Shown here in pieces: positions 1 through 6,187 of a stretch of 8,508 bases of DNA. Each line of letters starts with the position of its first letter. Within the stretch, counting starts at the first letter, position 1. The translations under genes and the position numbers were made by a program. A model generated the notes under the pieces. The model was not told the origin of the DNA and made no database searches. It saw only the letters and a program-made list of their open reading frames with translations. The stretch is from an uncultured Bacteroidota bacterium (GTDB lineage: Bacteria > Bacteroidota > Bacteroidia > Flavobacteriales > Flavobacteriaceae), in the NCBI GenBank assembly GCA_903837025.1, contig CAILTC010000381.1, positions 1 to 8,508 on the forward strand, written 5' to 3'.

Positions 1-714
1 GAAACTTTTAACCATAACGAAGAATATTTTCAAACGTATACATGGAAAGGAAATGACTCAGTTATTTTATTAATTCATGGTTGGGAAAGCAATTCTTCGC
101 GTTGGAAAAAAATACTTCCCTTTCTAAAAGAATCAGGAAGTACCATAATTGCTATTGACGGTCCAGCCCACGGATTATCAAGCGGAAAGGAATTTAGCAT
201 TCCTAAATATGCCGAATTTATAGATATTGTTGCTAAAAAATACAAACCGCAATTTCTTATCGGACACTCAATGGGCGGAAAAACCTGTTTATATTATCAA
301 TACAAGTATCAAAATCCAGCTATCGAAAAAATCGTTGTTTTGGGGTCACCGAGTGATTTTAAAATACTTCTTCATAATTACATCTCCTTATTAAGCTTAA
401 ATTCCAAAGTTTATAAAGCATTAATAAATCATTATTTGAATTTTTTAAAGATTGAAATAGATGTTTTTTCAGGACAACTATTTGCGTCCAAATTGAATAC
501 GAAAGGATTGGTTGTTCATGATATAAACGACACTGTAGTTTTATTTGAAGAAGGAAAAAAAATTGCAAGCACCTGGAAAAATGCCAATTTTATCGAAACT
601 TCGGGTTTAGGACATAGCTTGCACGATGATTATTTATATAAAAAAGTATCGAAGTTTTTGTTTGATATCATCTCCCCGACCCTTTACAAAGGAGATGGAG
701 TTGATCATAAATAG
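1..714 (+). CDS. Alpha/beta-hydrolase fold protein, 5' end missing
   Basis: The reading frame is open from the first base, so the start lies outside the window; 237 residues are visible. The order of alpha/beta-hydrolase landmarks is complete. An oxyanion-hole motif HGW is at local residues 26-28 after a hydrophobic strand (VILLIHGW). The turn DGPAHG at 53-58 follows the next strand. The nucleophile elbow GHSMGG has Ser90 as the likely nucleophile. HDINDTVV supplies a likely acid, Asp177, and SGLGHSLHD supplies the catalytic His205. Only a short N-terminal piece should be missing, since the HGW strand is normally near residues 20-60. The family includes esterases, lipases, C-C hydrolases and haloperoxidases, and nothing here fixes the substrate. 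There is no lid insertion that I can recognise, and the visible part shows no signal peptide. The stop codon TAG is at 712-714 and no obvious terminator follows. Fold assignment is secure; function is not. Confidence 0.9.
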   Translation, partial: ETFNHNEEYFQTYTWKGNDSVILLIHGWESNSSRWKKILPFLKESGSTIIAIDGPAHGLSSGKEFSIPKYAEFIDIVAKKYKPQFLIGHSMGGKTCLYYQYKYQNPAIEKIVVLGSPSDFKILLHNYISLLSLNSKVYKALINHYLNFLKIEIDVFSGQLFASKLNTKGLVVHDINDTVVLFEEGKKIASTWKNANFIETSGLGHSLHDDYLYKKVSKFLFDIISPTLYKGDGVDHK

Positions 715-736
715 TTATTACAACTGTAATAAACTA

Positions 737-817
737 TAGATTTTAGATTGCTAAGAACCTAAAAGAACAGATTGCTATTCATCAAAAAAATCAATAATCT
801 AAGGTTTCTAAAATCTA
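737..817. repeat. AT-rich inverted repeat in the rluF upstream region
   Basis: TAGATTTTAGA at 737-747 is the exact reverse complement of TCTAAAATCTA at 807-817, an 11-base perfect dyad separated by 59 bases. The right arm lies in a run where TCTAA recurs about every 7-9 bases (807, 814, 823). The 133-base gap between the hydrolase and rluF is otherwise AT-rich with no open frame that I can support. It may be a degenerate dispersed intergenic repeat or a cruciform or operator, but AT-rich DNA gives such matches easily. Confidence 0.35.
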
Positions 818-835
818 AGAAGTCTAAAAAAAGAT

Positions 836-843
836 TACTTTTG
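836..843 (+). promoter_or_regulatory. Bacteroidota -7 promoter box for rluF
   Basis: TACTTTTG fits the Bacteroidota primary-sigma -7 consensus TAnnTTTG. Only four bases (CCTT) separate it from the ATG at 848, so transcription should start at or within a few bases of the start codon and the mRNA would be leaderless or nearly so. I do not see a convincing -33 TTG element at the usual spacing. There is no Shine-Dalgarno sequence. Confidence 0.65.
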
Positions 844-847
844 CCTT

Positions 848-1660
848 ATGGAAGAAAATCTAAAACGCCTCAATAAATTCATCGGAGAAACAGGTTTTTG
901 CTCGCGTCGCGAAGCAGACAAAATCATTGAAGAGGGTCGCGTAACCATTAACGGAATTGTACCTGAACTAGGAACTAAAGTTTCGCCTCATGACGAAGTA
1001 CGCATTGACGGAAAATTGATTCGAGAGAAAAACGAGAAACCAGTTTATCTGGCTTTCAACAAACCCGTTGGAATTGAATGTACCACCAACCTAGATGTTC
1101 GCTATAATATTGTGGATTATATCAATTATCCTACGCGTATTTTCCCAATTGGTAGATTAGATAAAGCCAGTGAAGGATTGATTTTTATGACTAATGACGG
1201 TGACATTGTCAACAAAATTCTTCGTGCCAGAAACAATCACGAAAAAGAATATACCGTTACCGTAAACAAACTCATAACAGATCGTTTTATCGAAAAAATG
1301 GGGAATGGTGTGCCAATTTTGGATACTGTTACCAGAAAATGCAAGGTTGAAAAAATCAGTTCTACCATTTTTAAAATCGTACTAACTCAAGGTTTAAACC
1401 GTCAAATTCGTAGAATGTGTGAGTATTTGGGCTATGAAGTTACCGCTTTGAAACGCATCCGAATAATTAATATTTCACTTGATATTCCTGTAGGGCGTTA
1501 TCGCGATTTAACCGATGCCGAAATAAAGGAACTTAACGAATTGATTGAACCTTCGAGCAAAACCGAAGAAGCGAGTTTGCCCAAACAAGAACCCATAAAA
1601 CGGAGATCTGAATTCATCAAAAGAGACGATCCAAGGTTTAAGAAAAGAGGGGATTATTAA
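848..1660 (+). CDS. rluF: 23S rRNA pseudouridine synthase, RluF-like
   Basis: This 270-residue protein isomerises a uridine in 23S rRNA to pseudouridine. E. coli RluF, which it resembles throughout as I recall that sequence, acts on U2604 and can also modify tRNA-Tyr. Residues about 6-60 form an S4 RNA-binding domain (LNKFIGETGFCSRREAD, then GRVTING). The catalytic domain of the RsuA/RluB/E/F family covers about 64-235. It has LAFNKPVGIECTT, the catalytic motif GRLDKASEGL with Asp105 as the expected nucleophile, HEKEYTV, GVPILDTVT and LNRQIRRMCEYLGYEV. The C-terminal 35 residues are basic and low in complexity, as in E. coli RluF, and may add RNA contacts. The ATG at 848 is the only possible start: the in-frame stop TAA is at 809-811 with no other start codon between, and the S4 domain begins immediately. 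It is convergent with folD. Confidence 0.93.
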   Translation: MEENLKRLNKFIGETGFCSRREADKIIEEGRVTINGIVPELGTKVSPHDEVRIDGKLIREKNEKPVYLAFNKPVGIECTTNLDVRYNIVDYINYPTRIFPIGRLDKASEGLIFMTNDGDIVNKILRARNNHEKEYTVTVNKLITDRFIEKMGNGVPILDTVTRKCKVEKISSTIFKIVLTQGLNRQIRRMCEYLGYEVTALKRIRIINISLDIPVGRYRDLTDAEIKELNELIEPSSKTEEASLPKQEPIKRRSEFIKRDDPRFKKRGDY

Positions 1661-1666
1661 TTTAGG

Positions 1667-1708
1667 ACACGGATAAAACGAATTCGCTTTGCGAAAACAC
1701 GGATAAAA
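1667..1708 (+). repeat. Direct repeat flanking a small hairpin, intergenic
   Basis: ACACGGATAAAA occurs at 1667-1678 and again at 1697-1708, exactly 30 bases apart. Between the copies lies a small perfect dyad, TTCGC-TTT-GCGAA, at 1683-1695. The element sits just after the rluF stop. Elements built from ACACGGAT and TTCGC...GCGAA blocks resemble dispersed intergenic repeats that I recall from Flavobacterium genomes, but copy number cannot be judged from one window. It lacks a following T-run, so it is not itself a good terminator. Confidence 0.5.
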
Positions 1709-1767
1709 ACAGATTTTTCAAACTATTTTTAATTGTATTTTTAGAATATAAAAAGTCATAAAAAAGC

Positions 1768-1796
1768 AAAACCCAAGAAGTGAATCTTGGGTTTTT
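1768..1796. terminator. Bidirectional intrinsic terminator between rluF and folD
   Basis: The stem AAAACCCAAGA (1768-1778) pairs with TCTTGGGTTTT (1785-1795) over 11 bases, with loop AGTGAA (1779-1784). T-rich tracts follow on both strands: TTTTTACTTTTT on plus, and TTTT-GC-TTTTTT on minus. It lies 21 bases past the folD stop and about 107 bases past the rluF stop, so it ends folD directly and can also end rluF. Confidence 0.85.
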
Positions 1797-1817
1797 ACTT
1801 TTTATATTCGCAAATAT

Positions 1818-2699
1818 TTATTTTCTACTTCTAATTTTCCGTGCCAAAAGCGTGTTTTTCAATAACATCGCAATTGTCATTGGCCCTACACCACCAGGAA
1901 CTGGTGTAATAAAGGATGCTTTTTTACTTACGCCATCAAAATCGACATCGCCAGTGATAACATATCCTTTTGGGTGCGAAGCATCTTCCACTCTGGTGAT
2001 ACCAACGTCGATAACGACAACACCATCTTTTACCATATCGGCTTTTAGATAATTAGGAACACCTAAAGCGGTGATAATAATATCGGCATTTTTGGTAAAC
2101 TCCTCAATATTTTTGGTTCGGCTGTGAGTCAGTGTTACTGTTGAATCGCCAGGATAGCCTTTACGACTCATCAAAATACTCATTGGGCGACCCACAATAT
2201 GGCTTCGACCAATAACTACGGTATGTTTGCCTGCTGTTTCTACTTTGTAACGCTCTAGCAATTCCATGATTCCATAAGGAGTTGCTGGCAAAAATGTTTC
2301 CATTTCTAATGCCATTTTTCCAAAATTTGCAGGATGAAAACCATCTACATCTTTGTCAGGATCAATAGCCATAAGGATTTTTTGCTCGTCGATATGTTTT
2401 GGCAAAGGCAATTGAACGATATAACCGTCTAAATCATCATCTTCGTTAAGTTCCTTTATTTTTGCCAATAATTCAGCTTCGGTAATGTTTTCTGGTAACG
2501 AAACCAAAGTTGATTCGAATCCGATTTGCTCACAAGATCGTACTTTGCTTCCCACATAAGTCAAACTTGCTCCGTTAGACCCAACAATAACTGCGGCCAA
2601 ATGAGGCACTTTCTGTCCGTCAGCTTTCATTTTCTGAACTTCGGCAGCTATTTCATTTTTAATATCTTCTGATGTTTTTTTCCCGTCTAATAGTTGCAT
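1818..2699 (-). CDS. folD: Bifunctional methylene-THF dehydrogenase / methenyl-THF cyclohydrolase
   Basis: FolD interconverts 5,10-methylene-THF, 5,10-methenyl-THF and 10-formyl-THF in the cytoplasm with NADP (or NAD). It supplies one-carbon units for purines, formyl-Met-tRNA and methionine. The 293-residue length is typical. The catalytic half has [16 protein letters not shown], with Tyr48 and Lys52 matching E. coli Tyr52 and Lys56, then [12 protein letters not shown] with Gln96, and [11 protein letters not shown] with Asp119. The nucleotide-binding half has [10 protein letters not shown] (about 164-173), the strand [12 protein letters not shown], and the family signature PGGVGPMT near 268-275. 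The start ATG (2699-2697) gives an N-terminus MQLLDGKK that aligns with the family. No Shine-Dalgarno sequence is present. It follows ffh by 59 bases without a terminator or clear -7 box between them, so co-transcription with ffh is likely. Confidence 0.96.
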   Translation of the reverse strand: MQLLDGKKTSEDIKNEIAAEVQKMKADGQKVPHLAAVIVGSNGASLTYVGSKVRSCEQIGFESTLVSLPENITEAELLAKIKELNEDDDLDGYIVQLPLPKHIDEQKILMAIDPDKDVDGFHPANFGKMALEMETFLPATPYGIMELLERYKVETAGKHTVVIGRSHIVGRPMSILMSRKGYPGDSTVTLTHSRTKNIEEFTKNADIIITALGVPNYLKADMVKDGVVVIDVGITRVEDASHPKGYVITGDVDFDGVSKKASFITPVPGGVGPMTIAMLLKNTLLARKIRSRK

Positions 2700-2759
2700 A
2701 AAGAACTGTTTTTGGTTTATTTTTAATTGAAATTTAAATTATGCTTCGGAACACTATTT

Positions 2760-4106
2760 CTAGTGTTGTGGCATTCCGCCTTTCATTCCGCTCATCATTT
2801 TCATCATATTTTTTCCGCCTGGACCTTGCATCATTTTCATCATCTTACTCATTTGATCAAACTGCTTCATCAATTGATTCACTTGCTCAATTTTGGTCCC
2901 AGAACCTTTGGCAATCCTTGTTTTTCTCTTTACATCAATTAAGGCAGGTTTTGATCTTTCTTTTGGAGTCATCGAATGAATAATTGCTTCGATATGTTTG
3001 AAAGCATCGTCTTCGATTTCGACATCCTTCATGGCTTTTGTAGCTCCAGGAATCATCCCTACCAAATCTTTCATATTACCCATTTTCTTCACTTGCTGAA
3101 TTTGGGATAGAAAATCATCAAAACCGAATTCGTTTTTGGCAATTTTCTTTTGGATTTTTCTAGCTTCTTCTTCGTCAAATTGTTCTTGCGCTCTTTCTAC
3201 CAAAGACACGACGTCACCCATTCCGAGAATACGTTCTGCCATACGTACAGGATAAAACACATCGATAGCGTCCATTTTTTCCCCTGTACCTACAAATTTG
3301 ATTGGTTTATTTACAACCGTTTTAATCGAAATTGCAGCTCCACCACGAGTATCACCGTCTAATTTCGTCAAAATTACACCATCAAAATTCAATTTATCAT
3401 TGAAGGCTTTGGCTGTATTTACGGCATCTTGACCGGTCATTGCATCAACAACAAACAAAGTTTCGTGGGGTTGAATGGCTTTATGAACATTCGATATTTC
3501 GGTCATCATAGCCTCATCAACTGCCAAACGCCCAGCTGTATCGACAATTACCACATTAAACCCATTGGCTTTAGCATGTTTAATTGCGTTTTGAGCAATT
3601 TCTACAGGGTTTTTATTTTCAGGTTCGGAGTAAACTTCAACAGCTATAGAATCTCCAACAACATATAATTGTTGAATTGCCGCTGGACGATAGATATCAC
3701 AGGCAACCAAAAGTGGTTTTTTCCCTTTTTTAGTTTGAAGATAATTGGCTAGTTTTCCAGAGAAAGTAGTTTTTCCTGAACCTTGTAATCCCGACATTAA
3801 AATTACAGTTGGATTTCCAGAAAGATTGATTCCGGCAACATCGCCACCCATCAATTCGGTCAGTTCATCTTTGACTAACTTTACTAATAATTGTCCTGGT
3901 TGGAGTGTAGTTAATACATTTTGCCCAATTGCTTTTTCTTTTACTTTGGTAGTAAAATCTTTAGCAATCTTAAAATTTACATCGGCATCCAATAAAGCAC
4001 GACGCACTTCCTTTAAAGTTTCGGCAACGTTTACTTCAGTTATTTTTCCGTGACCTTTTAGAATATGAAAGGCTTTGTCTAGTTTATCGCTTAAATTATC
4101 GAACAT
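2760..4106 (-). CDS. ffh: Signal recognition particle GTPase Ffh (SRP54)
   Basis: Ffh binds signal sequences emerging from the ribosome, together with SRP RNA, and delivers the complex to FtsY at the inner membrane. At 448 residues it has the normal length. The N domain helical bundle covers about 1-90 (LKEVRRALLDADVNFKI). The G domain has the P-loop GLQGSGKTT (106-114), ACDIYRPAAIQQL (the insertion-box region), VDTAGRL (188-194), TKLDGDTRGG (247-256) and FVGTGEK. The M domain from about 310 has the RNA-binding RKTRIAKGSG (394-403) and a methionine-rich tail (about 413-446) that lines the signal-peptide groove. The ATG at 4106-4104 gives the canonical MFDNLSDKL start. It has its own -7 box 26 bases upstream and probably leads an ffh-folD transcript. 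No SRP RNA gene is seen nearby. Confidence 0.97.
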   Translation of the reverse strand: MFDNLSDKLDKAFHILKGHGKITEVNVAETLKEVRRALLDADVNFKIAKDFTTKVKEKAIGQNVLTTLQPGQLLVKLVKDELTELMGGDVAGINLSGNPTVILMSGLQGSGKTTFSGKLANYLQTKKGKKPLLVACDIYRPAAIQQLYVVGDSIAVEVYSEPENKNPVEIAQNAIKHAKANGFNVVIVDTAGRLAVDEAMMTEISNVHKAIQPHETLFVVDAMTGQDAVNTAKAFNDKLNFDGVILTKLDGDTRGGAAISIKTVVNKPIKFVGTGEKMDAIDVFYPVRMAERILGMGDVVSLVERAQEQFDEEEARKIQKKIAKNEFGFDDFLSQIQQVKKMGNMKDLVGMIPGATKAMKDVEIEDDAFKHIEAIIHSMTPKERSKPALIDVKRKTRIAKGSGTKIEQVNQLMKQFDQMSKMMKMMQGPGGKNMMKMMSGMKGGMPQH

Positions 4107-4132
4107 AATGCTATTTTTCTTTTATTGAAGTG

Positions 4133-4140
4133 CAAATTTA
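4133..4140 (-). promoter_or_regulatory. Bacteroidota -7 promoter box for ffh
   Basis: On the minus strand the sequence reads TAAATTTG, matching TAnnTTTG. Twenty-six bases separate it from the ffh ATG, giving a short leader of roughly 20 bases that is A-rich (AATAAAAGAAAAATAG) and has no Shine-Dalgarno sequence. It is downstream of the typA terminator in the direction of transcription, so ffh is started independently of typA. I see no good -33 TTG. Confidence 0.6.
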
Positions 4141-4175
4141 AGCATTTGCTTTTGAAGTTTAAATAGTTTGGAAAT

Positions 4176-4207
4176 AAAAAAAACCAGTCATTTACGACTG
4201 GTTTTTT
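4176..4207 (-). terminator. Intrinsic terminator of typA
   Basis: AAAAAACCAGTC (4178-4189) and GACTGGTTTTTT (4196-4207) form a perfect 12-base stem with a six-base loop. Read on the minus strand it begins 18 bases after the typA stop and ends in eight T residues. The symmetry would let it work on the plus strand as well, but no plus-strand gene ends here. Confidence 0.88.
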
Positions 4208-4225
4208 AAGAATATAAATATAGGT

Positions 4226-6022
4226 TTAGATTTTAAATCTTTTTCTATCTGTTTCTGTCAAATATATTTTTCTCAAACGAATAGATTTTGGAGTTACCTC
4301 TACATATTCATCTTTTTGAATGTATTCTAAAGCTTCTTCTAATGAGAAAATAATCGGTGGAATAATTCTTGCTTTATCATCATTTCCAGAAGAACGAACG
4401 TTAGATTGTTTTTTCTCTTTAGTTACATTCACACACATATCATCGCTACGTGAGTTTTCTCCAATAACTTGACCTTCATAAATTTCGTCGTTTGGATTAA
4501 CGAAGAATTTACCACGATCTTGTAATTTATCGATAGAGTAAGGAATTGCTTTTCCTTTTTCCATAGAAATTAATGAACCTTTGTTACGTCCAGCAATTTC
4601 TCCTTTGTAAGGCTCATATCCTATAAAACGGTGGGCCATAATAGCTTCACCAGCAGTAGCAGTCAATAATTGATTACGCAATCCAATAATTCCACGAGAT
4701 GGGATGTTGAATTTTACAATCATACGCTCGCCTTTAGTTTCCATAGACAACATTTCTCCTTTACGCATAGTAACAAATTCTACGGCTCTTCCCGAAAGTG
4801 TTTCTGGTAAATCGATTGTTAATTCTTCAATTGGCTCACATTTTTTACCATCAATTTCTTTGATAATAACTTGTGGTTGACCAATTTGTAATTCGTAACC
4901 CTCTCTTCTCATTGTTTCAATAAGAACAGATAAGTGTAATACACCACGACCAAAAACCATGAATTTATCAGCAGAATCAGTTTCACCTAATTTCATCGCT
5001 AAGTTTTTCTCTAACTCTGTTGTCAAACGATCTCTAATATGGCGAGAAGTTACAAATTTACCCTCTTTACCAAAGAAAGGAGAGTCATTAATTGTAAACA
5101 ACATACTCATTGTAGGCTCATCGATTGCAATAGTTTGTAAAGCTTCTGGATTTTCGATATCGGCGATTGTATCTCCAATTTCAAAACCTTCAACTCCAAC
5201 AATTGCACAAATATCTCCAGCAATTACTTCTTGAACTTTTTTACGACCTAATCCTTCAAAAGTATGAAGTTCTTTGATACGTGATTTTATGATTACACCG
5301 TCTCTTTTACATAAAGAGATTGGCATTCCTTCTTTTAAAACACCTCTTTCAAGACGACCAATAGCGATACGACCTGTAAATGCTGAGAAATCTAAAGATG
5401 TAATCAACATTTGTGGAGTTCCTTCAGAAACTTTTGGAGCTGGTACATTTTCGATAACCATATCTAATAATGCTTCAACATTATCCGTTACGTTTTCCCA
5501 GTGATCAGACATCCAGTTATTTTTAGCTGAACCATAAACTGTTGGAAAATCCAACTGCCACTCTTCTGCTCCTAATTCGAACATTAAATCGAAAACTTTT
5601 TCATGTACTTCTTCAGGAGTACAGTTTTCTTTATCTACTTTATTTATAACAACGCATGGTTTCAAACCAAGGTCAAGTGCTTTTTGTAATACAAAACGCG
5701 TTTGTGGCATTGGCCCTTCAAATGCATCTACTAATAGACAAACTCCATCAGCCATATTCAATACACGCTCTACCTCACCACCAAAATCGGCGTGACCAGG
5801 AGTATCAATAATGTTGATTTTTGTTCCTTTGTATACTACAGAAACATTTTTAGAAGTAATGGTAATACCTCTTTCACGCTCCAAGTCGTTGTTATCAAGA
5901 ATTAAGTCACCTGTGTTTTCGTTGTCACGAAATAATTGACAGTGATACATAATTTTATCAACCAAGGTAGTCTTACCGTGATCGACGTGGGCAATAATTG
6001 CAATGTTTCTAATAGCTTCCAT
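4226..6022 (-). CDS. typA: Ribosome-associated translational GTPase TypA/BipA
   Basis: TypA/BipA is a translation-factor GTPase that binds the 70S ribosome near the EF-G site and aids 50S assembly and growth under stress or cold. From the ATG at 6022-6020 it is 598 residues, close to the family norm of about 600. The G domain has AHVDHGKTT (11-19), RGITI (51-55), DTPGHADFGGEVER (73-86) and NKVD (127-130). Domain II follows (DFSAFTGRIAIGRLERG), then the EF-G-like domain (FGRGVLHLSVLIETMRREGYE) and the TypA-specific C-terminal domain (RSSGNDDKARIIPP, ending RKIYLTETDRKRFKI). An upstream GTG (6052) would add ten residues, but it lies across the -7 box, and MEAIRNIAIIAHVDHGKTT is the conserved family start, so I choose the ATG. 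It has its own promoter and terminator, so it is likely monocistronic. Confidence 0.97.
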   Translation of the reverse strand: MEAIRNIAIIAHVDHGKTTLVDKIMYHCQLFRDNENTGDLILDNNDLERERGITITSKNVSVVYKGTKINIIDTPGHADFGGEVERVLNMADGVCLLVDAFEGPMPQTRFVLQKALDLGLKPCVVINKVDKENCTPEEVHEKVFDLMFELGAEEWQLDFPTVYGSAKNNWMSDHWENVTDNVEALLDMVIENVPAPKVSEGTPQMLITSLDFSAFTGRIAIGRLERGVLKEGMPISLCKRDGVIIKSRIKELHTFEGLGRKKVQEVIAGDICAIVGVEGFEIGDTIADIENPEALQTIAIDEPTMSMLFTINDSPFFGKEGKFVTSRHIRDRLTTELEKNLAMKLGETDSADKFMVFGRGVLHLSVLIETMRREGYELQIGQPQVIIKEIDGKKCEPIEELTIDLPETLSGRAVEFVTMRKGEMLSMETKGERMIVKFNIPSRGIIGLRNQLLTATAGEAIMAHRFIGYEPYKGEIAGRNKGSLISMEKGKAIPYSIDKLQDRGKFFVNPNDEIYEGQVIGENSRSDDMCVNVTKEKKQSNVRSSGNDDKARIIPPIIFSLEEALEYIQKDEYVEVTPKSIRLRKIYLTETDRKRFKI

Positions 6023-6041
6023 CTGTATTTTTTTGAGGTTG

Positions 6042-6049
6042 CAAAGGTA
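6042..6049 (-). promoter_or_regulatory. Bacteroidota -7 promoter box for typA
   Basis: The minus strand reads TACCTTTG, a match to TAnnTTTG, followed by CAACC. The chosen typA ATG is 19 bases further on, giving a leader of about 10-15 bases. No Shine-Dalgarno sequence lies in the leader (CAACCTCAAAAAAATACAG). No -33 TTG stands out. This box is the main reason for rejecting the GTG at 6052 as the start. Confidence 0.65.
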
Positions 6050-6080
6050 CACTTTATTTTCATATAAAAAATATTTCTAT

Positions 6081-6105
6081 AATAGTTTACATTTTGTTAA
6101 CTATT
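6081..6105. promoter_or_regulatory. Palindromic site in the typA/kinase divergent region
   Basis: AATAGTT (6081-6087) and AACTATT (6099-6105) are exact inverted arms. After one T-T mismatch the dyad continues with AC (6089-6090) against GT (6096-6097), leaving a five-base centre ATTTT. It is 32 bases upstream of the typA -7 box and about 71 bases upstream of the kinase -7 box. It could be an operator for either gene, or a chance dyad in AT-rich DNA. The rest of 6053-6175 shows nothing else that I can name. Confidence 0.3.
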
Positions 6106-6175
6106 TAAGGTCAAAAACATATAATCCTAAAAAAATAACTTTTAAACGATAATCAAAATTTTAATAATAATTAAT

Positions 6176-6183
6176 TATATTTG
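6176..6183 (+). promoter_or_regulatory. Bacteroidota -7 promoter box for the kinase-receiver operon
   Basis: TATATTTG matches TAnnTTTG and ends four bases (AATA) before the ATG at 6188, the same geometry as at rluF. Transcription would begin at or next to the start codon. No Shine-Dalgarno sequence exists, and there is no clear -33 TTG in the AT-rich upstream sequence. Confidence 0.6.
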
Positions 6184-6187
6184 AATA

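Noticed and set aside
1780..2052. Plus-strand open frame opposite folD
   Set aside because: It lies almost wholly antisense to folD, begins within the terminator hairpin, and shows no recognisable domain.
2700..2759. Tetrahydrofolate riboswitch or separate promoter before folD
   Set aside because: The gap is only 60 bases, AT-rich and without a structured element or TAnnTTTG box that I can see; co-transcription with ffh is simpler.
2741..2983. Plus-strand open frames opposite the ffh 3' end rich in His, Phe and Ser
   Set aside because: They are the complement of the methionine-rich Ffh tail; the composition is explained by antisense reading of ATG/AAA codons.
4107..4225. SRP RNA gene next to ffh
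   Set aside because: The gap holds only the ffh promoter and the typA terminator; there is no GGAA-tetraloop hairpin of SRP type and no room for one.
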